Positions 1 through 11,000 of a DNA stretch of 64,000 nucleotides are shown in pieces; the stretch's first letter is position 1; every line of letters starts with the position of its first letter. Origin of the DNA: Ulva prolifera (taxonomy: Eukaryota > Chlorophyta > Ulvophyceae > Ulvales > Ulvaceae). The DNA is taken from assembly GCA_023078555.1 (NCBI GenBank), contig CM041199.1, forward strand, positions 1,178,001-1,242,000. The letters run 5' to 3'. The notes under the pieces were generated by a model. That model saw only the letters and a program-made list of their open reading frames with translations. It ran no database searches and was not told the DNA's origin. The position numbers and the translations under genes are program-made.

Positions 1-112
1 TCCATGGCTGCTATGGTCTGTATGCACTCCTGTGAAATTGAGAACATTTTGACCAAAATCAATCGTGCAGAGTGCATGGCACAGCAGCAGACACCACACG
101 AGGCACCCACAG

Positions 113-1406
113 GATGTGTTTGGCAGCCTGCAGGAGCCAGAGATTGCATTCACTGGAGACACGAGGATCGAGTTTGCAGACCTGCCTGAAAACGCAGATG
201 TCTTCCGGGCGAAGCTCCTCATCATGGAGTGCACCTTTGTAGACGACAGCGTAGACGTTGCGAAGGCAAAGGAGCATGGCCACATGCACATCCACGACCT
301 TGTCAAGTATGCTGACAAGTTCCAGGTGCAGTTCTCTCATGGCACGAGTTCTAGCAAGTGCGGCATCAGAGGCACGTGCACAACGTCCAGGTGCACGCCG
401 AAGGTGTCAAGGGGCGTCTGCACATACTGTTGTACATGGATACTTGCATTCATATGTAGGAAGCACCCCTGCAAGTTGCCGGCAGTCCTCTTCTGTGGTC
501 CCCACCCCTCCCCCTTTTTTTTTGGCGCGGGCCTAGGCATGACACTGGCGCGGGCCTAGGCATGATACTGGCTATAAATACAAGCATTCACCTTGTGAGC
601 CTGCCTTTGCGTTGGGTCACGCCATATGACTCCGAGCCGGAGACTGGATCAGATTGCACCTACATTGCTTGTCTTGGTGGCTGGTTGCTGTAAATATCAC
701 CCAGCTCCCCGAACTCTGCCGCAGTTGTTTGAAAGGTTTGCAGGCAGTGCCTGGATGTGCCCTCAGCCTCATGCTGCCGTGGCTCCTGGTTGCTGCAAAC
801 ATGGCTGCTCACAATCGCTGGTTGCACCCGCTCGATGGGCTCGGGGTGAGTTGTAATGGCAGCTAGACAGGTAGCACATTAACAGGGTCATACCTCATCA
901 ATACCACATAGGTATAGAGGGCGAGTCAGTGGATCACTCCTGCATGATCATCAAAGCTTTGCGATGCTGTCAGCTGGAGGCATGGTCTCTCAGCTTTACT
1001 TGTACCTACGATGGTGCACAAGCCTGTGCTCCATCGTAGGTCCATCGGCAGCCACGGCCTGCAGCACACCAGCTCACATGGGCAATTGTTCGAGATCAAT
1101 CTGTCTCTGTTCGAGATCAATCTGCTTGCTCAGTGCATGTAACTGTGATGCTTGTGAGCTGTCGTGGAGCCTTCAGACGCTCAAACTTGGACATAGTGAA
1201 GCATGTTGTGGTGTTCTGCCATGTGGTAGTCTATGCCTGTGCAAGATATTCATGTTGCGACTGCGCTGCAGAATGAGAAGATCTTGCTCATACACTTTTC
1301 TGCGAGGCACAGCCCGAAGCTGATCGAAATGCAGCTCGACAAGCTGCTGCCCGACAGCCTACGCCAGAGGGTGGTGCCATTCCTCACAGGCTTCGCCTTG
1401 AGCTAG
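113..1406 (+). CDS. TRZ1: tRNase Z, short plant-type form (3' part)
   Basis: This is the 3' end of a gene for the endonuclease that removes 3' trailers from pre-tRNAs; the 5' part lies outside the window. Two exons are visible: 113 (or 134, both give phase 0) to 325, and 1272-1406, joined in phase 0 across a 946-bp GT-AG intron. Exon 1 carries FTGDTR (metal-binding Asp), ECTFVDD and HMHIHDLVKYADKF. Exon 2 continues with NEKILLIHFSARHS, which holds the last metal-binding His, and ends after 44 residues. The short C-terminus after HFSAR matches Arabidopsis TRZ1/TRZ2 rather than the long ELAC2 form. The gene converges on the BPTF-like gene. A TGTAA motif lies at 1810-1814, about 400 nt past the stop. 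Identity is firm; the upstream exon boundary is not. Confidence 0.85.
326..1271 (+). other. tRNase Z intron with small repeats
   Basis: A GT-AG intron in phase 0. It contains a 23-bp tandem duplication at 524-546 and 547-569 with one mismatch, a TATAAATA string at 573-580, perfect 10-bp inverted arms at 1005-1014 and 1031-1040, and a duplicated TTCGAGATCAATCTG near 1088-1125. No additional exon was recognised. Confidence 0.6.
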
Positions 1407-3002
1407 CAAGCCACACCAGATGCCAGCTATTTCCGAGGCTGGGTGCATGTGGTGGTCTGGTGCCTGTGGAGGCGAGCGCTGGAGGCAAACTTCACGAAAG
1501 GTCATCCTCTGACACGAACCAGAGGCCAAATTGACATTTGTTGGAACTCTACAAGTATGCATGTCCCGATGTGCATGTGCTTGCTGTGGGTCATAGGATT
1601 CTGTGGCACATAAGCACTGGCTCCGCCAAGCTGAAGTGGCTGCTTCAGTGAGGTGCCAGCAGCGCAGGTGGTCCCACCCCATGCTGTAATCTCGAACGCA
1701 GACGACAGCACCAGTAGGAAATGTGCATGCTGCCGGAGTCATATGGTGCATAGAGAGCACGTGTGGAGCCACCTAGCTACACTTGTCAAACCAGTTTCTC
1801 GTATCATCATGTAAGCTGACCCGCAGATCCATATTGCATGAGGCACCTCGACTTGAACACACTGGTGACCTTGAGTTGTTCGTCAGTGATGGTTGCTGAC
1901 ATGGCTGCTTGCTTTGCTGAATGAATAAGGATGATGCACGTTGTTTGTCAGCCCAGCCGAAGCGCTGTCGCTGACCTCCCTCAGCAGCTCTGACATGAGA
2001 TCAACAAGCTGTCTCATGAATCAAGCACAACTTAGACCACGCCATTCTTCATTTCCGTAACGTGTCCAACACGATATGTTCTTTGTTCCCCAGCAAGCGA
2101 TTCGCACATGCCCACCGGGCCACTTGCATCAAACAGTGTATAGACGTTATATGCACCAGCAGATCGAGCACTGCCTGTCCAGATCCGATTCGTGTACACA
2201 AACACCCCATGTACAAACACACTACAGCAGGTCTCAGAATTACAAGAATCCAGGCTCTCTTTGCAGCATAACATCACAGGATTTCATGCCCAACATACAG
2301 GGCCCCACCCGTGCCGCTGCGGTGGCGCCACACACCGCTGATGGTGCCACCTCCATGCAAATTCCCAGCGCGTTCCGTTCCCGCTGCTGCAGCAGCCACA
2401 TGCCACAGCATCAACGCCGGCAGATATTCCGGCCATAGCGTTCAAGACGGAACTTCCCGGCCTCCGCCGGATGCTCGGACGGCCAGAACCAGCGATCCCC
2501 AGTCCCATTCCTCCACCGTCTCAAGCAACAGTCCTCCTTTTGGGCGGCATGCGTCAATGCAGGCGCAGCTCCCGCCGTCGCTCGCGGCGCAGGGGCGTGG
2601 GGGGCGCCTCCGGCACAGCCCCTCCCACTCAGCGGTCCTACGTGCATGCATGCGCCGCACCTACTGCGCATCCTGGCGTACGCTGCAGCTGCTCGCAGCC
2701 GGCCCAACTGGGCGACAGGGACAGCCGCACACACCATGCTGCGACCTACGGGGTCCGCGCCTCCATCACCGCCAGAGGCAGCGACCACAGACACGTGCTT
2801 GAGCCCCCCCACGGCCGGCGCCCGGCTCCCACGCCATGCCTTCGCTCGGCCTCCCAACACACACTGTCTTACACATGCGGCACGCAGAATCTCACACACG
2901 TGAACAACCGCGTCGCTGGTCTGGGCCGCATTCCGGGGACTCCTCCCCGCACACGTGCGGTGCGGGGTTTCGCGCGCCGCCGCGCAGATGCGCGAGCCGC
3001 CG
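1407..3002. other. Convergent intergenic region, no gene seen
   Basis: This lies between the 3' ends of tRNase Z (+) and the BPTF-like gene (-). It probably holds both 3' UTRs. No protein or RNA family was recognised on either strand. The open frames at 2.3-2.9 kb are proline- and arginine-rich GC artefacts with no recognisable family content. Confidence 0.5.
2869..2873 (-). terminator. Candidate poly(A) signal TGTAA
   Basis: TTACA on the plus strand reads TGTAA on the minus strand, about 130 nt downstream of the BPTF-like stop at 3003. TGTAA is the common green-algal polyadenylation signal, but a pentamer also occurs by chance. Confidence 0.35.
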
Positions 3003-6000
3003 CTACATGAGCCGCGCCTCTGCGCACATGCGGCGGTACATCGCCTCGCAGTGTTGCGCGGCGCGGTAGATCTCGGAGCCCTCCATGTTGAACTGGTAGC
3101 AGTTCTGCCACACGAGCATGACGTCGTTGTGGCAGTGGCCGGCGGTCGGGTAGACGCCGCGGTGTGCGCCCGCGACGACCGTCCCGAGGTCCATCGGCCG
3201 CCGGATCACCTCGTAGTACCCTTGCACCTGCAGCGCACCCCCGCGGCGTGACACGGCGGCGCGTCACCCTCAGCCACCGCGCACCAGGCACCCGCAGCCG
3301 GTGCTCAGTGGCAGTGGCTACTCATGTTCCTCGGCATTCCGACCGAACAGTCAGAGGAACGCAAGAACAAGTGTAGTAAACAAACCCCAACGAAGCGGCG
3401 AAAACAGGAAAGTTTGAAAGAGTGCAGGGAGGGGGAAGGGGCGCACTTCGCGCGGCACGGGCTCGAGGAAGTACTGCGCGTACTCGTAGCGCTGCAGCTG
3501 GGAGATGATGCGCACGAGCGTCGCGAGCTGGGCCTGCTGCGGGGCTGCAGGGGCCGCCGCAGGGTGTTGCGGCGGCGCCTGCTGCTGCTGCTGCTGCGGC
3601 ATCTGCGGGGCGGCCATTGAAAAGCCGGCACCCGGGGGCCCGCGCATCAGGGCCGCATCGACCGCGGCCGGCACCTACAGCGCAGCGTTCAATGCTGTGA
3701 CGACATTTGGCGGACCACTTTTAGGCCATCGCTTTGTGGTGCTCTCCCATGCGAAAGGCAGATCTGCTGTGTGATGCAAGCAGTGCATCGCAGTGCCAGA
3801 GTGACAGTGCGGGAGGACGGCCCGCTGCAGGGTCCATGCATGCACCCATAGCGATCCTGAGATGACGAGCTGTACTCTGTTGAGAGAAGAGAGGATGTGC
3901 AAACACAAAGGGGGGAGGCCGCACCGTTGCCCGAGACATTGTCGACATGCCACCCCAGCCCGGCTGCAACGGCGCCCCTGCGATGCCAGCCGGCGGACCG
4001 TGCCCGCCGGGCTGCTGCGCCGGCATCGGCGGCCGCGGCTGCACAGCCTCTGCCGCCGGCGCGGCCGCGTTCGCCGCCGCCATCAGCGCGTCTGACGACC
4101 CGACGCGCCGCCACAAGTCTGCTAGGTGGCGACCCGCGCCCGCGATGTCGCTCTCCGGCTCGTTGAACGCCGCGCAGTTGTCCCACACGAGCTGCATGTC
4201 CGCCTGCAGCTCTGGCAGCGTCTGGTACATGCCGCGCTCGAGCTGCAGCGCGATCGTGCCGAGGTCCATCGGCTTCTTCACGATGTCGTGGTAGTACGGC
4301 ACCCCCCGCGGCACCGGCTCCCGGAACGCCTCCGCGATGTCGAGCTGCGCCACCTGCTCCAGTGCCCCCAGCGCCGCCGGCACCCACGGCTGCAGCACGC
4401 CCGACTTGCCTGCACACATGCCCACACCATGGTCGCCTGGCTGATATCCCTATTCTCAGGAGGATGACGAGCGGGTTGGGGGGCGCACGTTTGGGGCCGG
4501 GTTTTCGCCGCGATCGGCCTGCGTCCGAAGCGTCCATCAGGCCAACCTGCACGGCGCCTGCAGCCCGCGCTGGCCGCCGCGACGGCGTGCCGTCCCACAC
4601 CGGCGGCTCTGCGGCATCGTCGGGCTGGCCGTACCCATACCCTCTACCGCGCTCACTGCCGCCCGCGGCACCTTCGCCCTCCCCATGCACGACTTCGCCC
4701 TCATCGTCGTAATAGACCTTCCGCCCAACGTTCCGGCGGCTTCGCCGCGACGCCATCGACTCAGCGGCTGCGGCCGCCGCCGAGTCGGCGGCCGCCGCGT
4801 CCGCAGCAGCAGCGTCGGCCGCCGCCGCCGCAGCCTGCGCCGCGGCCTGTGCGCCGAGCACGGCGACGTGCCGCGGATCGCGCGGCCGCGCACGGCTGCG
4901 CACGCCGCCGCTCCCTGGCGGCCCCAGCAGCCACGCCCCCTCGTCCTCCTCCCCCGCGAGCGCGTCCACGTACTCCGAGCCTGTGCGCGCCGCCTCCTCC
5001 TGCACCTTGATGAATGCGAGCGGCAGCGCGCGCTCGTTCAGCCACACCGTGCGCCCCGGCTGCAGGGCCGCCATTGACTTGGCGGCCGGAGCCGCGGGGT
5101 CGCTCGGCGTGCTTGGGTCCCCGCCCATCCCCGCCCCGTAGTGCACGCCATTCGGCGGCGACGCCACGTGGCAGAGGTACTCCCACACGCGCTGCTGTGG
5201 GGATTCCGGGTCGGGCCCAGGCTCCTTGGCCTCGCGGCGCGCAGTGATCCGTGTGTGCTGGAGTATCGCGTTCTCCGGCTCCTGCAGCCACGCAGGGTCC
5301 AGCGGCGCAAGAGTCAGGCACTCCTCAAGCCTCCGGAATGCCAGCGCCACCTGCACACAGCAAGCGTTGTGTCACTCCCCCCTCCAACTTCATAGAATGC
5401 GGTGCAGCAGGACATGGAGTGCACCGTTGTACTCATGAAAACATATCTGCTGAAGCGACTCCGCCACATGCACTCAACAAGCCATCGTGCAAGTATACTG
5501 TCGCAACAGGCTGGCCAGCTGGGCAGCGCAAATTCACCATCGTACGGAAACATGCACATCCGGACGGGTGGTACACAACGTTACCCCACATGGTAACGCG
5601 CCCCATCGCTTCCGGTGAAAACCTCAGCTCAAGCCTCTGCCAAGCACGCACCTGGGCGACGCTGACGCAGTTCTCGAGCATGCCACGCCACTTGAGCGGC
5701 TCGAGCGCAAGCCGCGCGACCGCCTCCGAGCTCGTCGTCAGCCGCGGGTACACCATGCCCACGATCGGCGTGCCGCAGCCCTGCTTCCCGGCGCGCCGCA
5801 CCTGCACCGCCGGCAGCCGCTCGAGCGGCAGCACCCGTGCGTCCTGCGCCTTGAAGTAACAGAAGTTCGTGAACATCGGACTCGGCCGCTTGCCGATCGA
5901 GCGGGCCTCCGTGAGGTTCATGATGTACTTGCGCCGCTGGCTCAGCGCGGAGCCGGTGGCCGCGGAGACCGCGGCGGCGCCGGTCGGGCCGCCGGCGGAG

Positions 6001-7997
6001 CCGTCGCCGCTCGCGACGCCGCTGGCGGCCACGCTCGCCTTCGTCGGCCGTTTCGCACGCGTGCGCTTGCGGCGGTTCAAGCTGTTCGGGTCGCGCTTTG
6101 AGTCCGGACCCGCGTAACCCTCCTCCTGCACCGATACCACCTGCTCTTGGTCATGCTCCCGCATTCTCACACATAAGTTCCACGGCGGCACTGCCCACGC
6201 CTTGCACGCTATGCCAATGATCTGGCCAGACCACCACGATGGGCCTGTGAGATGATATCGCCCGCCGAGGTGCAACCACGTTGTGTGAGGTCATGTCTGC
6301 GCTTCTGCAGCACTGGGACTTTGCAGTGCAAGGCTCGATGGCAGCAGAGCGTGCAGGCGTCGCACCTGGTTCACCGGGGCGTGAGAGGACTCGAGGTGGC
6401 CGAACTCTGCACCGGGCTCGATCGGCTGCACGCCCGTCGCCGGCGCCTCGTCGACTTCGTCGTCCGCAAACGGCGTCGCGAGGAACGGCTCCAACGGCTC
6501 GTCATTGTCGTCCTGACCCCTGCAAAATCATCACAGACGGATGGACGCCCAAAAACACGGTGCCAGTCCGTAGCTAAGCAATATTGACATTGATATGTGA
6601 ACAGACAGTGACGCCCCGCACGGCGCAACGATGCAAAGCCAAGCAGTTCACTGGCACGTCTGCCCTGTTGATAGACACCGCGGCACCGCCACAGCCGCAC
6701 AGAACAAGGGGGGGGGGAGGGGGAGGCTGCCGGCGCACCGGCGGCGGCGCCGCTCGCGCTCTCTGTCCCGGTCGCGAGTGCGCGTGTCCGCGCGGCAGCT
6801 ATAGTCTAGGCCCGCGGCGCGGGCAGCAGCGGCGGCCTCGGCGGCTTCCGCCGCTGCCTGCGCCGACCGCACAGTCGTGCGGCCGATGTACGCGGAGCCC
6901 TGGTTGCCTCCGCGCTGCGCGGCCGCCGCAGCGGCGGCCTCCGCACGCGCCGCCTCGGCCCTTGCAGCCTGCAACCACCACCACCACTGAATCACCACCG
7001 GCAGTACATCGAAACCCGCGTCTCTGTCACACTTGCGGCACACCAACGCAGCCACAGACACACCGCTGCCACAGGCGCATCTTCTATCTGGCCTCTGTCA
7101 CCAGAGAGGCGCACAGCTCCAGAGCATGGCGCAATCACGGGGCAGGGCATTACCATTTTGGGAGCGGCAATGATCCCAAACACGCGAACACTGGGATATG
7201 ATGAGATTCTTGGAGGAATGTGGTGAATTCCGCTGCGATCATGACCGACGCTGTACATGAACGCACCTTGATGCGCCACTGAAACCACAGGAAGCCCAAT
7301 GTGGCAAGTGGCGAAAAGGCAAGTAACTCTGCATGAAGAAACAACACACATACGTACACACATTCACTGGGAATAGAACAGGTGGAGGGGGGGAGGGCGC
7401 ACGGGGTCGAGGATGGCGAGGCCGCCGGGCACGACGTCGATGTCCATGAAGGACCACGCCCGCAGCAGCAGCTCGTCCTGCACGCGCGGCCGCACCGCCG
7501 CCATCAGCATGAGCATCAGCCGCGCCAGCAGCAGCGGCGTCTGCGCCTCGAGCACCGCCGCGAGGTAGCGCCGCCGGTACGGCATGCCACCTGCACACCA
7601 CCCACACCGCGTCCGCCTCGTGTGCGGTCCTGTGACGAGCACGGCACACCGGCGCGAGCGCCTGCGGCGCTGCCTGCCTCTCTGACGGCATCCTTGCGAG
7701 ACGGCCTGCACCGGCCACGCAGCGCAACGCATGCAGTGACACATTCCCCCTCGCGGCAGCGCCACGGTGCGTGGGGGCTCTGCGACGTGTCATCGTGCAA
7801 TGCCTGCGTTGATGCCTTCCCCTCCGACTTGACACGTGACGTATCACCTTCAAGACTGCTACGCCCATGCATCACCTTCAAGACTGCTACGTCCATGCAT
7901 CACCTTCAAGACTGCTACGCCCATGCATCCGAATGTTGCTCAGAGCTCGCAAACCGGCGGTGTGGTAGCAGGTGCATGCAGCAGCATGCCATCAGAA

Positions 7998-8031
<34 letters not shown>

Positions 8032-11000
8032 GCATGCCTGTCCAGCCACGGTCGAGGACGCCCCAGAGGTGGAACTCCAGCTGGAGGAGGTACTGCTTGA
8101 GGGTGTCCATGAGGGTGAGCGCGCCTTCGGGGGGGTTGAGGGCGGGGTGCGCGAGCGCGTCCGCCACCAGCGGCACTGCCTCGCCATTCTTCGCCTCGCC
8201 ACCGTCCTTGTCTGCACACGCCGAAGCTGAAGAGATGGTTGTGCGGACGGCGAGCAGGGTGCGGCAGGGGTGAGAGGCCGGGGACATCTTGATGTTTTGG
8301 ATGTTGCTATTACATTTGGATGTACGACGGCCGACGCGACATAATAGATTGGCGTCACAAATGAACAGTGCTCCCGGGACGCGGCGGCCCAACCTGCCCC
8401 CACACGCACACAAACAGCGCCCCTGTCGTTCGTGGGCCTGTTCCTTTGAGCAGTGGCGCGAAGATGCACGGTTGTGGCGGGCAGGGGAGACGGGCTCACA
8501 CACAGCGCAGACGCAACCAGGCAGGCAGGACAGCCAGAAAACAGTCAAGCAGGCAGAATGTCCACGCCAGACGCAAACAGACAAGCAAACATACACGGCC
8601 ACTGTCCCCGCCACAGCCACGGGACACATACCTTCCTCCTTGACCTTCCCAACCCCGTCCTCCGCGTCCTTCGCCACGCCGTTGTCCGCCTTCTCCCCCT
8701 CCACCTTGATGCCATTGCTCCCACCGTGGTCGTCGCCGTCGGCGGCGGCCGGGCCCTCGAGCAGCGCCTGGCCGCGCGCCTTGGTGTCGGCGTCCGTCGG
8801 CGGCGGCAGCGACGCGGCGCGGCGCGCCTCCGCGTGCAGGGCGTGCAGGAAGCGCACGTGCCGCTTCGGCATGTGCAGCGGCATCACGACCGGCTCCGGC
8901 AGCGACATGCCCGCAAACACCGACACGTTGGGCGTGCCGCGGCGCTTCTGCTTGCGGCTCTCTTCCACCGCCCGCTCGAGAACGCCGCACGCCTCCGGCC
9001 ACGAGTACCTGCGCGCCGGGGTGGCTGTGTGGACGGCGCGTATCCCCCAGGGATATGAATGCCGGTGCGGCACCAGCCGGGCCGAAAACGATGTCGCGGA
9101 CAGACACAGCGGCGATGTGTGGGGGAGCGCTCTCGGAGTGGCCCACAGCGGGGCGGAATCGAAGGCGGGCGGGAAGACAACACGTCGTCGCATGTGAGGA
9201 CTCAAAGGGGATTGCATACTCAGGGGCAGCTGGTCTGCTGGGCACCCCTCGGGGAGGAAAGTGAAGGAGCGTAAATACGTTGTCGGGAATCTGATTGCGT
9301 AGGGTTGGTGTATGAGCGCCGGCGGATTACGCCAGCGACTCAACAGCGCCCGCAACAAAAGCGCGAGAGCTGTGCAGTGCGTGCCTGGCACGTGCACTCC
9401 GGGCCCAGAGATTCAGCTGCAGGGGAGGGAGGTGGAGAACAGAGCGGGGGGTGCTGCAGTTGTCAGGCCACATGGGCGCACCGATACGAGTTGCGGTAGT
9501 CCCACGGTGTGCATGACGGCGCCGTGATCTGCTCCGGCACGCTGCCGGCCTCGCCGAGCGCGTCGCTGCTGCACTGCACCACGAGCCCCTCCGGCGCCGT
9601 CGGGTGGCAGCCGTCGGAGCCGCTCTTGCGCTTCGCGACCGCCATCGCCGCCATCGCCGCGTCGCCCTGCAGGAACTCGAGCCCGACGTCCACCATGTCC
9701 TGATCCTCCTCGACGTACTTCTGGCCCGGGTGCGGCGCCCGCAGCACGTTGCCGTGGAGGAGGTAGAGCGGGATGCGTCCCGGCTGCATCGCGGCCATCG
9801 GGATGCGAGCGCCTGCACACACAACCGCATGTGATTTTGGACACTGTGATCCTGGGCGCGCTGACGGACTCGATTGCGTTCCTGCTGCGCACACAGGTCG
9901 CAGCGGTATGAAGCGAGGCGCTGCATGACCGCGCCGCGATCACAGACCGGGTGCGTCTCCGAGGTCCACATGACTCAGGTGGAAGGACTGCATCGACGGC
10001 AGGCGAGATGAGTTAGAAGGTGGGGTGGGGGCGCACCGGCGCACTCGCCGCGGCCGCCCATGCGGCATTCCGGGCAGAGCCACGCGCCGAGCGGGTTGGA
10101 CGCGTAGCCAAGGCACGCCATGTGGAACGGCGCGCGGCAGCCCTCGCAGCGAACGAGGTCGCCGACCTGCGTGCACAGCACGCAGCCGTCGTACACGTCC
10201 TCGTCCGGCGGCACGTCCCCTTCCACCCCGCCGCCGCCGCCACCGCCATCCGCCCGCTGCCGCATCGGGCACGCGCCGCCCTCGCCGCCCTGCCCCGCAT
10301 GCATCAGCCCGATCGTCACCCGCCGCTCGACCTCGTCCTTGATCCCCGGCGACTCCAGCGACGCGTCCGTGAGCAGCGTGAGCATCGCGGCGCGGTCAAC
10401 CGCGTCGAGCTCGTTGTACTCCCGCATCGTCAGCCGCTGCGGGTAGTAGTCCTTCGCGAAGAGCGCGCGCATGCGCGAGCACCACGCGGGCGCGCCCGGC
10501 GCGGGGTTGGCCGCGGCCGCGGCCGCCGGCCGTGGCGCCACGCTCGGCGTGCCAGTGCGGAGGTCGAGCAGCGGCTGCTCCGGCGCGCGGCGGATGATGT
10601 GCTGGCGCCACCACGCGAGGGCGCCGACGTAGCGCATGTACTCCCACAGGTAGTCCTTCCACGTCGTCTCGTCAAGGTGCCCGAGGTTGAGCTTGCGGCG
10701 GGCGCGCATCGCACGGCTGTCGTGCCACGCGAGCGAGCGCAGCAGGCACACGTGCAGCTGCACAGCACGGCGGCACACCCGTCAGCCACGGGCCCCACGC
10801 ACCCACCACCACCACCCGCACGCACCCAGCCACACAGTTCCTGCGGTGCTACCTGCCTCTCCAATCAAATCCTTGCAACACCATGGCACGCCAGCCTGAG
10901 GAAATGCAATACTGTATGCCCAGACAATCTCACGCATACCACAGCGCTGATGCCCACAGCCACACCAATGCGGTGCGGCACGCTTGCTACGCGTGCGGGG

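Noticed and set aside
2311..3010. Overlapping open frames on both strands rich in Pro, Ala and Arg
   Set aside because: No domain, no splice logic, and composition typical of chance frames in GC-rich DNA at the 3' end of a gene.
3689..5356. A continuous 555-codon minus frame across the BPTF-like locus
   Set aside because: Its second half runs through an intron in the wrong frame relative to the bromodomain exon; the spliced model restores conserved sequence.
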